Below the pieces are notes generated by a model that was given only the letters and a program-made list of their open reading frames with translations, searched no databases and had not been told where the DNA came from. The position numbers and the translations under genes were made by a program. A stretch of 35,983 nucleotides of DNA from contig NZ_JAAORB010000033.1 in NCBI RefSeq assembly GCF_011601345.1, forward strand, positions 1-35,983. The letters are read 5' to 3'. Shown here one piece after another: positions 15,659 through 24,065 of the stretch. The first letter of the stretch is position 1; the number at the start of each line of letters is the position of its first letter. The stretch is from Roseovarius gahaiensis. GTDB taxonomy: Bacteria; Pseudomonadota; Alphaproteobacteria; Rhodobacterales; Rhodobacteraceae.

Positions 15659-16108
15659 ATGACACTGAACATTTATCTTTCCGGCGAAATTCACACCGAT
15701 TGGCGCGAACGTATCGTCGAGGGGGCCAAAGGCCTTGATGTCACGTTCAACAGCCCCGTCACCGATCATGCCGCCAGCGACGATTGCGGCGTGGCGATCC
15801 TTGGGGCCGAGGATGACAAGTATTGGCACGACCACAAAGGCGCGATGGTCAACGCCATTCGCACGCGCAAGGGCATTGCCGATGCCGATGTGGTCGTGGT
15901 GCGCTTTGGCGACAAATACAAACAGTGGAACGCCGCCTTTGACGCGGGCTATGCCAGTGCTCTTGGCAAATCGCTGATCATCCTGCAACCGCCCGAGCAT
16001 GACCATGCCCTCAAGGAAGTGAACGCCGCAGCACTGGCCATGGCGCGCGAGCCCGAGCAGGTGGTGCACATCCTGCAATACGTCCTCGAAGGCCGCCTGC
16101 CGGGTTGA
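15659..16108 (+). CDS. YtoQ family protein
   Basis: A 149-residue cytoplasmic protein matching the YtoQ family (first known from Bacillus), related in fold to nucleoside deoxyribosyltransferase-like proteins. Family landmarks seen are IYLSGEIHTDWRERI at the start, FNSPVTDHAASD, the ILGAEDDKYWHDHKGA segment and VVVRFGDKYKQWNAAFDAGYA. The reaction is unknown. GGGGG lies five bases before the ATG (GGGGGATCCG). It is 33 bases after pheT and may share its transcript. No other odd features. Confidence 0.88.
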   Translation: MTLNIYLSGEIHTDWRERIVEGAKGLDVTFNSPVTDHAASDDCGVAILGAEDDKYWHDHKGAMVNAIRTRKGIADADVVVVRFGDKYKQWNAAFDAGYASALGKSLIILQPPEHDHALKEVNAAALAMAREPEQVVHILQYVLEGRLPG

Positions 16109-16229
16109 CGCCGCGCTGTTCGGGGAATTCCTTGACAAAAAAAACCTAGAGGGCAGTTTGCCCACGATGTACCCGCGCAACTGGTAAGGGGTGGCACCGG
16201 GTCATCTGGTTTAAACTTTGGGGGCTTTC

Positions 16230-17036
16230 ATGGAAGCAATTACAGAAACACTGGGTGCTTACGCGCCCCTCGTCATAAGCGCGGTCAAGGCGCTTGTTGT
16301 TCTGATCATCGGTTGGATGATCGCTGGCATCATCAGTGGCGTTATCCGTCGCAAGGTGAATGCGAACCCGCGTATCGACGACACCCTTGGCAATTTCGGT
16401 GCATCCGTCATCAAGTGGGTGATCCTGCTTGTGGTGCTGATCGCGGTCTTGGGCATTTTCGGGATCGAAGCCACATCACTGGTTGCGGTTCTGGGCGCGG
16501 CGACGCTGGCCATTGGCCTTGCCTTGCAAGGCACGCTCAGCGATCTGGCTGCCGGGTTCATGTTGATCCTGTTTCGGCCCTACAGACTGGGTCAATATGT
16601 CGATATTGGTGGCACCTCTGGCACCGTCAAAGACCTTAACCTGTTCATCACCGAATTGGTCACGCCCGACAATGTGCAGATCATCGTGCCCAACGGGCAG
16701 GCGTGGGGCGCGATCATCACCAACTTTTCGCACCACGCTACGCGCCGGGTGGATCTGACCTTTGGCATCGACTATGGCGATGATGCCGACAAGGCATTGA
16801 ACCTGATCCTTGATCTGGCCCGCGCCGATAGCCGCGTTCACGACGATCCGGCACCTTGGGCGCGCGTCACCAATCTGGGCGACAGCAGCGTCGATTTGAC
16901 CGCGCGGCTTTGGTGCGATGCCGCCGATTACTGGGACATCAAGTTCGAGATGACAAAGGCCGTGAAAGAGGCGTTCGACAAGAACGGTATCTCGATCCCC
17001 TATCCACATTCGGTGGAAATCCAGAAGGCCGGTTAA
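16230..17036 (+). CDS. Small-conductance mechanosensitive channel (MscS family)
   Basis: A 268-residue inner-membrane channel that would release solutes on hypo-osmotic shock. Three hydrophobic helices are visible (about residues 13-37, 57-78 and 80-104). The third is the Gly/Ala-rich pore helix (LGAATLAIGLALQGTLSDLAAG), followed by the beta domain with RPYRLGQYVDIGG, IIVPNG and a C-terminal alpha/beta domain. This is the minimal MscS architecture. ATG 16230 is preceded by GGGGG; an upstream TTG four codons earlier overlaps that ribosome-binding site. TTGACA at 16131-16136 could be a -35 element but lacks a good -10. A terminator follows. Confidence 0.93.
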   Translation: MEAITETLGAYAPLVISAVKALVVLIIGWMIAGIISGVIRRKVNANPRIDDTLGNFGASVIKWVILLVVLIAVLGIFGIEATSLVAVLGAATLAIGLALQGTLSDLAAGFMLILFRPYRLGQYVDIGGTSGTVKDLNLFITELVTPDNVQIIVPNGQAWGAIITNFSHHATRRVDLTFGIDYGDDADKALNLILDLARADSRVHDDPAPWARVTNLGDSSVDLTARLWCDAADYWDIKFEMTKAVKEAFDKNGISIPYPHSVEIQKAG

Positions 17037-17060
17037 TCGGCCCCCTTCACACCCTGACAA

Positions 17061-17086
17061 GGCCCGGCAAAGCGCCGGGCCTTTTT
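17061..17086 (+). terminator. Intrinsic terminator after the MscS gene
   Basis: GGCCCGGC (17061-17068), loop AAAGC and GCCGGGCC (17074-17081) form a perfect 8-bp stem followed by TTTTT (17082-17086). It lies 24 bases after the MscS stop and just before the end of the convergent SDR gene. Confidence 0.88.
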
Positions 17087-17090
17087 GCGA

Positions 17091-17810
17091 TTATCCGCGC
17101 CCGATATAGGGCATTTTCGTTGCCATCACAGTCATGAACTGCACATTCGCCTCGGGGGGCAGGCTGGCCATGTGCAGCACCGCGCGGCCCACCTCGGCCA
17201 CGTCCATTGTTGGCGGTGGATCGTCGGGATTGGCGGCGATAATCCCGTCCAGCAATTCGGTTCGGGCATTGCCGATGTCGATCTGCCCGCAGGCAATATC
17301 AAAGGGCCGCCCATCCAGTGACAGGCTTTTGGTTAGCCCGGTGATCGCGTGTTTGGTCGTGGTATAGGCCACCGATTGCGCACGCGGCGCATGCGCGCCG
17401 ATCGAGCCGTTGTTGATGATCCGCCCGCCTTGTGGCGCTTGTTCCCGCATCCGGCCAAAAGCAGCGCGCGCACAGTTGAACATCCCGTTCAGGTTCACAT
17501 CCACCACCTGCCACCAGTCATCATGGCTTAACTCATCAATCAAGGCCGCACGCCCGAAGGTGCCCGCATTGTTGAACAGCACATCCAGCCGTCCGGCCTG
17601 CGCCATGAACGCGTCAAACGCATCCTCGACCGCTGCACCATCGGTGACGTCACAGGGCAGGATCACCGCGTTGGCGTGGTCTTGCGCCACGTCGTGCAAG
17701 GCATCGCGGCGGCGTGCCACACAGCCCACGCGCCACCCCTCGGCCAGAAAGGCGCGCACGCATTCTGCGCCAATTCCGGCGCTGGCGCCGGTGATCAGGA
17801 TGGCTTTCAT
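17091..17810 (-). CDS. Short-chain dehydrogenase/reductase (SDR)
   Basis: A 239-residue classical SDR oxidoreductase. The Rossmann cofactor motif TGASAGIG is at 7-14, NNAG at 80-83, and the catalytic residues are Ser136, Tyr149 and Lys153 (YxxxK). Arg at the end of the second strand (ARRRD) suggests NADP(H). The substrate is unknown. ATG 17810 overlaps the TGA of the upstream helicase gene by four bases (ATGA), so the two are translationally coupled. A longer in-frame reading runs into the helicase and is rejected. It is the last gene of the minus-strand lux-helicase-SDR block. Confidence 0.92.
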   Translation of the reverse strand: MKAILITGASAGIGAECVRAFLAEGWRVGCVARRRDALHDVAQDHANAVILPCDVTDGAAVEDAFDAFMAQAGRLDVLFNNAGTFGRAALIDELSHDDWWQVVDVNLNGMFNCARAAFGRMREQAPQGGRIINNGSIGAHAPRAQSVAYTTTKHAITGLTKSLSLDGRPFDIACGQIDIGNARTELLDGIIAANPDDPPPTMDVAEVGRAVLHMASLPPEANVQFMTVMATKMPYIGRG

Positions 17811-19342
17811 GCTTCGGCTTCCTCCTGCGCTTCCAAGGTCAGGGGCACCGGAGCCGCGCGCAGATCGTCCACACGTAATGGCCCGGTGGGTTTGGCCAGC
17901 CGATTGCGCACCACCCAATGCAGGCGCTCCTCGGCGCGGGTGATGGCCACATAGGCCAATCGCTTCCAAAGGGGCTGGCCTGCCTCGGTTCGGCCCATGC
18001 GGGCGGCAGCATATAAATCCGGGGCAAACACCTGCACATCGCGCCACTGTGACCCTTGCGCCTTGTGAATGGTCACCGCTGCCCCGTGCAGAAACGTGGC
18101 CCCCATGCGGGCTGCGAAGGGGATGAACGGCTCTTCCTCGTCGGGCTTTTCCACTTTCACGATGCTGGCGGCGCTGACACGCGGGTCTTCTGCGCCAATC
18201 ACATGCAAGCGCGAAAAACCGGGTTTCTTGCCCGGCCCCAGATAGATCACCTGTGCGCCCTTGATCAGGCCGCGCGCCTCAAGGTCCAGCCGTTTCTTGC
18301 GATGCTTCAGCGGCAGTTCGATCCCGTCGCAAATCAATGGCTCACCTTCCAGCAACGCATCCTCGGGCGCGCCATGGACCGACCGGAACGCATTGATCAA
18401 ACGAATGCGCGTGGCGTTGCGCCAGACCAAGACAGGGCTGCGCGCCATCAAATCCACCTCAACCCGCTGCGCCCATTGCACACGGTCGTCACGCTGCGCG
18501 GCCTCTTGCACCATCTGCTCGAAATCCTCGAAGCCCAGTGCGGGATCGGCCAAGGCATGGGCCAAATCCAGGATCGGGTTATCGGCATCCTGCCGGTGAA
18601 TGCGGTGCAATTCCAGCCGGGCGCCCTTTGGCAGTTTGTCAAACACCATCGAACCCGACTGGTTCACCGGGGCCAACTGCGCCGGATCACCGAACAACAA
18701 AAGGTTTGGGAAAATCTCCTGCAGATCCTCGAACTGTCGATCATCCAGCATCGAGGCCTCATCGACCAGCCCGATATCCAGAGGCTCTTCGCGGCGCTTC
18801 CAGCCGGTGATAAAATCGCTGCCCCGCAAGCCTGCGGCGGCCAAGGCCCCCGGCACGGATTTATTCGTTTGATAAAACGCCATCGCACGGTCCAGCGCGG
18901 AATCGGTCAATTCCTCGATCTCGGGGCGTTCACCGTTGCCAGCCAGCCATTCGGCGATCTTTTCATATTCCGGGTGATACACCGGCGTATAAAGAATGCG
19001 GTGAATGGTGGTGGCGGGCACGCCGCGCATGCGCAGCACGCTGGCGGCCTTGTTGGTGGGTGCCAGAATGGCCAGCGTGCGCCGGTCGCGCCGTTTGCGC
19101 CCCTCCCAATCGCCCGAGACAATCTCGACCCCGGCATCTTCCATCGCGCGGGTCAACGCCGCCAAAAGCAGCGTCTTGCCCGATCCGGCCTTGCCCGTGA
19201 CGCCCATAACCTTGGACACGCCCTCACGGGCGGGCGTCACCATGCCTTCGGTTATATCAACGCCTGCGGCGCGCAGCATATCGGCGATGCTGTCGTGGGC
19301 TTCGGCCTGATCGGGAGAGTAGGTCAGCGCGGTGTTTTGCAT
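17807..19342 (-). CDS. RecD-like superfamily 1 DNA helicase
   Basis: A 511-residue ATP-dependent helicase of the RecD/Dda type. Motif I (GKAGSGKT, 50-57), motif Ia (LAPTNKAA, about 93-100), motif II (VDEAS, 193-197), motif III (GDPAQL, 218-223), motif V (TIHKAQGSQW) and motif VI (YVAITRAEERLHW) are all present. It lacks the N-terminal domains of RecD and RecD2, and no RecBC genes are near. It resembles the stand-alone 'ATP-dependent RecD-like helicase' of Rhodobacteraceae and may act in repair, recombination or fork restart. The gene starts 52 bases after luxI on the same strand without a strong ribosome-binding site, so expression from the lux transcript is possible. Confidence 0.9.
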   Translation of the reverse strand: MQNTALTYSPDQAEAHDSIADMLRAAGVDITEGMVTPAREGVSKVMGVTGKAGSGKTLLLAALTRAMEDAGVEIVSGDWEGRKRRDRRTLAILAPTNKAASVLRMRGVPATTIHRILYTPVYHPEYEKIAEWLAGNGERPEIEELTDSALDRAMAFYQTNKSVPGALAAAGLRGSDFITGWKRREEPLDIGLVDEASMLDDRQFEDLQEIFPNLLLFGDPAQLAPVNQSGSMVFDKLPKGARLELHRIHRQDADNPILDLAHALADPALGFEDFEQMVQEAAQRDDRVQWAQRVEVDLMARSPVLVWRNATRIRLINAFRSVHGAPEDALLEGEPLICDGIELPLKHRKKRLDLEARGLIKGAQVIYLGPGKKPGFSRLHVIGAEDPRVSAASIVKVEKPDEEEPFIPFAARMGATFLHGAAVTIHKAQGSQWRDVQVFAPDLYAAARMGRTEAGQPLWKRLAYVAITRAEERLHWVVRNRLAKPTGPLRVDDLRAAPVPLTLEAQEEAEA

Positions 19343-19394
19343 GACGCGACACTATCCAAGCGCCCCGCCATGCACCAGAGCCGAAACGCAGGCT

Positions 19395-20027
19395 TTATGC
19401 GGTCAACCTGAGCGGCGCAGCATCCCCAAGGCTGCGCCGAAACCACAGCTCGGACACCTCAGGCGACAGACCTGCGCGCCGCGCCACCCGTTGGCGCGCC
19501 GCATCGCTGAAGCGCCATAGCCCCACGCTGATCTGGTCGCGCCCCTCCCCTTCGCTGCCCAGAACGTCGGGAGACGCACCAATATGGCGATAGATCCGCA
19601 CCATGCGCGCATCGAAAACCCCCGCGAATTGGGCGATGCCGAAATGGCGCATAATCTCGCCACCAGCCAGCATCAGCCCTGCCGCCACATTGGACTGCGC
19701 ACCGCGCGACAGGCAAAACCGGGTGCATTCCCAGATAGCGGGGCTTTGAACCGTATCCCCATTCAGAAGGTGACTGAAATGATCGTTGATCATCACCGGG
19801 CCGGTGGTGGGCAGAAACCGCATCGAGCCCTGATGCCGCCCATCGCGCCCCTCCCAGATCACGTAGAGCGGGTTCAGCGCGTCGTATTCATCGCGCTCGA
19901 ACCCATTGGCATCAACCGACACATCCCAAGACAACCGGGCCTTGAACTGATCGGCCCGGTCGCGAAACATGCCGTCGCGCAGGCGGGCAAAGTGGTGCAA
20001 CTCATTTCCATAAATATAGCGTAGCAT
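19395..20027 (-). CDS. luxI: LuxI-type acyl-homoserine-lactone synthase
   Basis: A 210-residue autoinducer synthase that joins an acyl chain from acyl-ACP to S-adenosylmethionine to give an N-acyl-homoserine lactone. The invariant LuxI residues are all in place: Arg24, Phe28, Trp34, Asp46, Asp49, Arg70, Phe84, Glu100 and Arg103. The acyl length cannot be read from sequence. The ATG is preceded by GGAGGG about six bases upstream. It lies 118 bases after luxR on the same strand. That gap is A/T-rich with TATAAA but contains no dyad I can recognise as a lux box, so whether it has its own promoter is open. Confidence 0.96.
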   Translation of the reverse strand: MLRYIYGNELHHFARLRDGMFRDRADQFKARLSWDVSVDANGFERDEYDALNPLYVIWEGRDGRHQGSMRFLPTTGPVMINDHFSHLLNGDTVQSPAIWECTRFCLSRGAQSNVAAGLMLAGGEIMRHFGIAQFAGVFDARMVRIYRHIGASPDVLGSEGEGRDQISVGLWRFSDAARQRVARRAGLSPEVSELWFRRSLGDAAPLRLTA

Positions 20028-20145
20028 TGCGAACCCTCCGTAAAACTGCCGAAAGGGTCAGGCAAACAGGGTTAAGAACGTCCTGAACAGGCGGGCGCTA
20101 TCTTTATAGGTTTTTAATAAAATTCAGCCGAATGCCAAGACTGCG

Positions 20146-20880
20146 TCAGATGACGATAAGACCTCGGCTGAGCGCGCGCGCCACCGCGTGCAGGGTATTG
20201 GAGGCCCCCAATTTGAAGCGCGCGGATTCCACATAAGCGCGCAACGTATGCTCGGAAATGGCCAAGGTTTGCGCCACCTGCGCGCGGCTGTAGCCCATGG
20301 CCAAGAATGTCATCACGTCCACTTCACGCGGCGACAGGGCCTGTGCCGGTTTCGGTTCACGGTTCGGCTCCAGCTCCAGCGCCTTTTGGTTGAAGTAATG
20401 CGCAATCAGAATCAGGTCACGGCGGTGCGCCTCGGCAAATGCAGCCCAATCGTCATCGCTACAGTTATGGCTGACGGTAAACAGTGCGAATTGCCCATTC
20501 GGCCCACGCACCGGCACCGAATACCCCTGATTGCCGATCCCGTGGGCAATCGCGTCTTTCTGCAAGGCGCGCGCCGCTTTGCCGGACCAGTCAAGACGCT
20601 TCCAGTCTACCGGATGAAACCGCTGATAGCAGCCCTGAATCACCGGGTCTATGCGCAGATATTCCTGCTCAAGATACCGCTGCACCCATTCGGGCGCATA
20701 GGTGCCACACCCGTATTGCTCCCCTGCGCCACTGACCCAATGATAGACCATGTGGTCAACGCCGAAATGATCGCGAAATACCTCGATAACCTGCTGAAGA
20801 TCAGACAGTTCAGACGCGCCTTCTAACGCTTTGAACATGCCGTCCATCGTGTCGAGCCGCAAAGGTAAGGCTGCGGTCAT
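20146..20880 (-). CDS. luxR: LuxR-type AHL-responsive transcription regulator
   Basis: A 244-residue quorum-sensing regulator, presumed receptor for the LuxI product. The N-terminal autoinducer-binding domain has the conserved Trp65, Tyr69, Asp78 and Pro79 with the spacing seen in TraR. The C-terminal GerE-type helix-turn-helix begins LSPREVDVMTFLAMGYSRAQVA (about 182-203). ATG 20880 gives the normal length and has AAAGGGA upstream; an upstream TTG start would add 25 residues and overlap the small ORF further. The start lies inside the 3' part of a small ORF in another frame (20810-21028), an arrangement that suggests coupled translation. A CtrA-type site lies upstream of that ORF. Confidence 0.95.
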   Translation of the reverse strand: MTAALPLRLDTMDGMFKALEGASELSDLQQVIEVFRDHFGVDHMVYHWVSGAGEQYGCGTYAPEWVQRYLEQEYLRIDPVIQGCYQRFHPVDWKRLDWSGKAARALQKDAIAHGIGNQGYSVPVRGPNGQFALFTVSHNCSDDDWAAFAEAHRRDLILIAHYFNQKALELEPNREPKPAQALSPREVDVMTFLAMGYSRAQVAQTLAISEHTLRAYVESARFKLGASNTLHAVARALSRGLIVI

Positions 20881-21028
20881 CCGGCTGTGATCCCTTTCCC
20901 AAGCGTGCCAGTTCAACCCCTGCCACCAGCCGTGCGTCAGCCAGTTGTTCCGCAAGGGTGGTCATCCCGTTCTGATCGGCAAACCCTTTCAGATCGGCAA
21001 GCACGTCAAGTATCCATTCATTTTGCAT
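20810..21028 (-). CDS. Small conserved-looking ORF upstream of and overlapping luxR
   Basis: A 72-codon ORF starting MQNEWILDVLADLKGFADQN, overlapping the first 71 bases of luxR in a different frame. An AGGCGGA element lies about nine bases before the ATG. The first 45 or so residues precede luxR and look like a real short helical protein (acidic, with the WILDVLADL and ALAEQL-like heptads). The last part, inside luxR, is Arg/His-rich and may be a frame by-product. From memory, short proteins with a similar 'WILDVLADL' start occur upstream of luxR genes in Roseobacter relatives. Possible roles are a small regulator or a leader whose translation opens luxR. Function unknown. Confidence 0.6.
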   Translation of the reverse strand: MQNEWILDVLADLKGFADQNGMTTLAEQLADARLVAGVELARLGKGSQPDDRSLTFAARHDGRHVQSVRRRV

Positions 21029-21049
21029 GACCACAGTCCGCCTGATTGG

Positions 21050-21073
21050 TTAATGAAAGGTTAATACAACCTT
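21050..21073 (-). promoter_or_regulatory. CtrA-type site and dyad upstream of the luxR transcript
   Basis: TTAA-N7-TTAA lies at 21050-21064 (minus strand TTAACCTTTCATTAA), an exact match to the CtrA consensus of alphaproteobacteria. It is also a direct repeat of ATTAACC with an 11-base period, and it overlaps a perfect dyad AAGGTT-N5-AACCTT (21057-21073). It lies 22 bases before the small ORF. Further upstream on the minus strand, TATAAT occurs near 21105 without a good -35 hexamer, fitting an activator-dependent promoter. Links between CtrA and quorum sensing are known in Dinoroseobacter shibae. Confidence 0.5.
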
Positions 21074-21173
21074 AGCATGCAATTAAATACTACAATACCC
21101 GCGCATTATAACCCCCCATTTATAGCGGGGCTGTACCAGCTAGCCCATTGATTGCAGATCACTGCGGTCACAA

Positions 21174-21213
21174 ACACAAAACGCCCGCGATCGGGGCAAC
21201 CGATTCGCGGGCG
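21174..21213 (-). terminator. Intrinsic terminator after ccr
   Basis: On the minus strand CGCCCGCGA (21205-21213) pairs with TCGCGGGCG (21182-21190) over nine bases, with an inner TCGG/CCGA stem, followed by TTTTGTGTTTG. This separates ccr transcription from the luxR unit on the same strand. Confidence 0.8.
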
Positions 21214-21241
21214 CGATGTCGTCCTGTTCGCGATAGAACGT

Positions 21242-22528
21242 TTACTTTCCGGCTTCGATCACATCTTCGACCGTGCGCAGGCCGGGCTTGGGCGATTGCA
21301 CCAGCACGGCCATATTGCCGGGTTTGTGCTCATTGCGCAGCATCTGCATGTGGGCGGACGGAATTTCATCCCAAGGAAAGACATCCGACATGCACGGATC
21401 AAGACGGCGCTCGATCATCAAGCGGTTTGCCGAGGCGGCCTGTTTGAGATGCGCAAAATGCGAACCCTGCAAGCGCTTCTGGTGCATCCACATGTAGCGC
21501 ACGTCAAAGGTGCAGTTGAACCCGCTGGTCCCGGCACAGATCACAACCATACCGCCCTTTTTCACCACCAGCGTCGACACAGGAAAGGTCGCCTCGCCGG
21601 GGTGTTCGAACACCATGTCGACATTCACGCCCTTGCCGGTGATGTCCCAGATGGCCTTGCCGAATTTGCGGGCTTCTTTCAGCCACTCATTATATTCCGG
21701 CGTGTTCACCTTGGGCAGTTGCCCCCAGCAGTTGAAGTCCTTGCGGTTGATTACGCCCTTGGCGCCCTGATCCATCACGAACTGACGCTTGGATTCGTCT
21801 GAAATCACGCCAATCGCGTTGGCCCCGGCCGTATTGGCCAGCTGGATCGCATACGATCCCAGACCGCCCGAAGCCCCCCAGACCAGCACGTTCTGGCCGG
21901 GCTTCAATTCATGCGGGTGATGGCCAAACAGCATCCGGTAGGCGGTGGCCAGCGTCAGGGTATAACAGGCCGATTCTTCCCATGTCAGGTGCTTGGGTCG
22001 CGGCATCAGTTGTTGGGCCTGCACGCGAGTGAACTGCGAGAACGAGCCATCGGGCGTTTCATAGCCCCAGATACGCTGCGTTGGCGAAAACATCGGATCG
22101 CCACCGTTGCATTCCTCATCGTTGCCATCATCCTGATTGCAGTGGATCACAACCTCGTCGCCGACCTTCCAGTTTTTCACGGCCGAGCCGACCTGCCATA
22201 CGATGCCCGCCGCATCCGATCCGGCGATGTGGTACGGTGCGCCATGGCCGTCGAAGGGGCTGATGGGCTCGCCAAGTCCGGCCCAGACGCCGTTGTAGTT
22301 GACGCCGGCAGCCATCACCAAAACCAGCACCTCGTTGCTGTCGATCTCCCACGTATCGACAACTTCGACCTCGAAACTCTTGTCGGGTTCGCCATGGCGT
22401 TCGCGGCGGATGGCCCACGCATACATCTGCTTGGGCACATGGCCCAGGGGCGGCATCTCGCCGATCTCATAGAGATCTCTCTCGGGTGCGTCGTAAGGGG
22501 CGATCCCGGTGTCAGTGTCCAGAGCCAT
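21242..22528 (-). CDS. ccr: Crotonyl-CoA carboxylase/reductase
   Basis: A 428-residue NADPH-dependent enzyme that reductively carboxylates crotonyl-CoA to (2S)-ethylmalonyl-CoA, the key step of the ethylmalonyl-CoA pathway for assimilating acetate and other C2 compounds without isocitrate lyase. It belongs to the medium-chain dehydrogenase/reductase family. The cofactor loop WGASGGLGSYA, the VNYNGVWAGLG segment (bearing the CO2-site Asn), the YETPDGSFSQF region and RYMWMHQKRLQGSH are typical of Ccr. ATG 22528 has AAGGAG seven bases upstream. A weak promoter (TTGCAT at 22609-22614, TATCCC at 22586-22591) lies in the gap. Neighbouring ecm, divergent and 1.6 kb away, catalyses a later step of the same pathway. 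Confidence 0.97.
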   Translation of the reverse strand: MALDTDTGIAPYDAPERDLYEIGEMPPLGHVPKQMYAWAIRRERHGEPDKSFEVEVVDTWEIDSNEVLVLVMAAGVNYNGVWAGLGEPISPFDGHGAPYHIAGSDAAGIVWQVGSAVKNWKVGDEVVIHCNQDDGNDEECNGGDPMFSPTQRIWGYETPDGSFSQFTRVQAQQLMPRPKHLTWEESACYTLTLATAYRMLFGHHPHELKPGQNVLVWGASGGLGSYAIQLANTAGANAIGVISDESKRQFVMDQGAKGVINRKDFNCWGQLPKVNTPEYNEWLKEARKFGKAIWDITGKGVNVDMVFEHPGEATFPVSTLVVKKGGMVVICAGTSGFNCTFDVRYMWMHQKRLQGSHFAHLKQAASANRLMIERRLDPCMSDVFPWDEIPSAHMQMLRNEHKPGNMAVLVQSPKPGLRTVEDVIEAGK

Positions 22529-22662
22529 TCTCTGTCTCCTTAAATGTGTCCTTTGCCGCGATGCAGAATCGCAGGAATGCCCGACGGGATACAATTCATC
22601 ACGCAACAATGCAATGCCAGAGGGGATATTTTTGTAATTTTATGACCTCGCGACTGCAGAAA

Positions 22663-24042
22663 TTAACCGCGGTCCGTGCTGCAATCGCAGAAAAGATGTG
22701 CAATCGAGCGCGCATAGAAGGTCAAAAGAGGCTCATCTTCCGGCATGATTGATATCTGACCGTCCGTTTCCACAACCATTTTACGCAGCGTCAGGTTGCG
22801 CAAGCCGACCTCGACAGTATAGGCTAGATCATCGCGCGGCAGGTGCACATGGGCCTGTGTCAGACCCTCCAACATAGCGCTCACGTGGCGCTCCAGATCG
22901 GCCCGGCTCAGCGGTGCGCCCGCCTTAAGCAGCGCGCGCGCCACCAACGGCACGGGCAACACCGGCACCGCTTGCCCGATCCGCTCCATCAGGAACGCAC
23001 CAAGTCCCTCAACATCCCCCCCCGGATGGCTGCGCTCGAACTCGGTCAGCGACACCGGCGCGCCGAAACTTACCGCGGCATAGCCGTGCCGATGATAGCG
23101 GCGGCGCAGCCATAGCCATAGCTGATGCATGATAAACCGGGCCACCACGCTGATCCGCGCCCGAAACCGCCGGTCGCCACGCTGCCCGGCGGCGACAAGG
23201 ATACGGTCTTCGAACACCCGGTCATAATTCAGCGCCACAGGCACAAAGACCACATCGCGCGCGTCGTCCCCCCGGCCTTCGACGATATATTTCAAGATGC
23301 CCAGTCTCGGCGGCGCCAATCCGCCATCCAAACTCAGCCCTCCCTCGGGGAATACCGCTTGCGCCACGCCACCATCGGTCGCCATGCGCACATAGCGGGA
23401 CAGAACCCGGCGATACAGCTCATTGCGCGATTTCCGGCGGATGAAATAGGCCCCCATCGACTTGATCAAGCGCGACAGCGGCCAAACCCGCGCCCATTCT
23501 CCGACAGCGTAGGACAAGGCCGAGCGTTCAGCGGCCAGCCAAGTGACCAGCACATAATCCATGTTCGAGCGATGGTTCATCACAAACACGACCGTTGCGT
23601 TGCGGTCTACCTTGGCCAGTGCTGCCTGGTCGAAATGGCCCAACCGCACCCGATACAGGCTGCGCGACAGCCATTTGGCAATTCGTATCGCGAATCCGAA
23701 ATAGGCTGTGGCCGAAAACCCCGGCACGATCTCGCGCGCATAGCGCCGAGCCTTTTCAAAGGCCACGTTCTCGGGGATGCCCTCGGCCTGCGCGTGATCG
23801 GCAATCGCGCGGCTGACCTCGGGGTCGTAGATCAACCGTTGAATCATGTCGTACCGCCGCGCCAGCTTGAACGGTTCGATCGGGCGTTCCAGCCTCTCGT
23901 TCAGCTTGGCCACGGCCCGTTCCATCCGCCGCCGGAAAAACCAGCGCACCGACGGAAACAGGAAATGCGACGCGAACGTCACCGCCGCAAAGGCGACCAG
24001 AAGGATCAGCGCCCAAAGGGGCATTTCGACCATCTTACCCAT
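22663..24042 (-). CDS. PlsB-type glycerol-3-phosphate acyltransferase
   Basis: A roughly 459-residue membrane-associated acyltransferase with a hydrophobic N-terminal anchor (about residues 7-27) and the acyltransferase signature: NHRSNMDY (block 1, HX4D) and FPEGGLSLDGG (block 3). It probably adds the first acyl chain to glycerol-3-phosphate in phospholipid synthesis, although a lysophosphatidate or other acyl acceptor cannot be excluded. It is shorter than enterobacterial PlsB. The start is uncertain: ATGs at 24042, 24033 and 24024 lie close together without a strong ribosome-binding site, and an ATG at 24135 would lie in the ecm promoter. It is divergent from ecm and 134 bases upstream of ccr. 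Confidence 0.78.
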   Translation of the reverse strand: MGKMVEMPLWALILLVAFAAVTFASHFLFPSVRWFFRRRMERAVAKLNERLERPIEPFKLARRYDMIQRLIYDPEVSRAIADHAQAEGIPENVAFEKARRYAREIVPGFSATAYFGFAIRIAKWLSRSLYRVRLGHFDQAALAKVDRNATVVFVMNHRSNMDYVLVTWLAAERSALSYAVGEWARVWPLSRLIKSMGAYFIRRKSRNELYRRVLSRYVRMATDGGVAQAVFPEGGLSLDGGLAPPRLGILKYIVEGRGDDARDVVFVPVALNYDRVFEDRILVAAGQRGDRRFRARISVVARFIMHQLWLWLRRRYHRHGYAAVSFGAPVSLTEFERSHPGGDVEGLGAFLMERIGQAVPVLPVPLVARALLKAGAPLSRADLERHVSAMLEGLTQAHVHLPRDDLAYTVEVGLRNLTLRKMVVETDGQISIMPEDEPLLTFYARSIAHLFCDCSTDRG

Positions 24043-24065
24043 GCAGACAGCAATACAGGGTTTGA

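Noticed and set aside
18056..19411. A 451-codon plus-strand frame opposite the helicase
   Set aside because: The helicase on the other strand has all SF1 motifs. This frame is a compositional shadow.
20028..20145. Search for a lux box between luxR and luxI
   Set aside because: Only a short CCTG-TT-CAGG palindrome was found, without the symmetry and length of a lux box.
21128..21146. GGGCT-N9-AGCCC dyad considered as a lux box upstream of luxR
   Set aside because: Known lux-type boxes have CT and AG halves 12 bases apart with a different core. The spacing and sequence do not fit.
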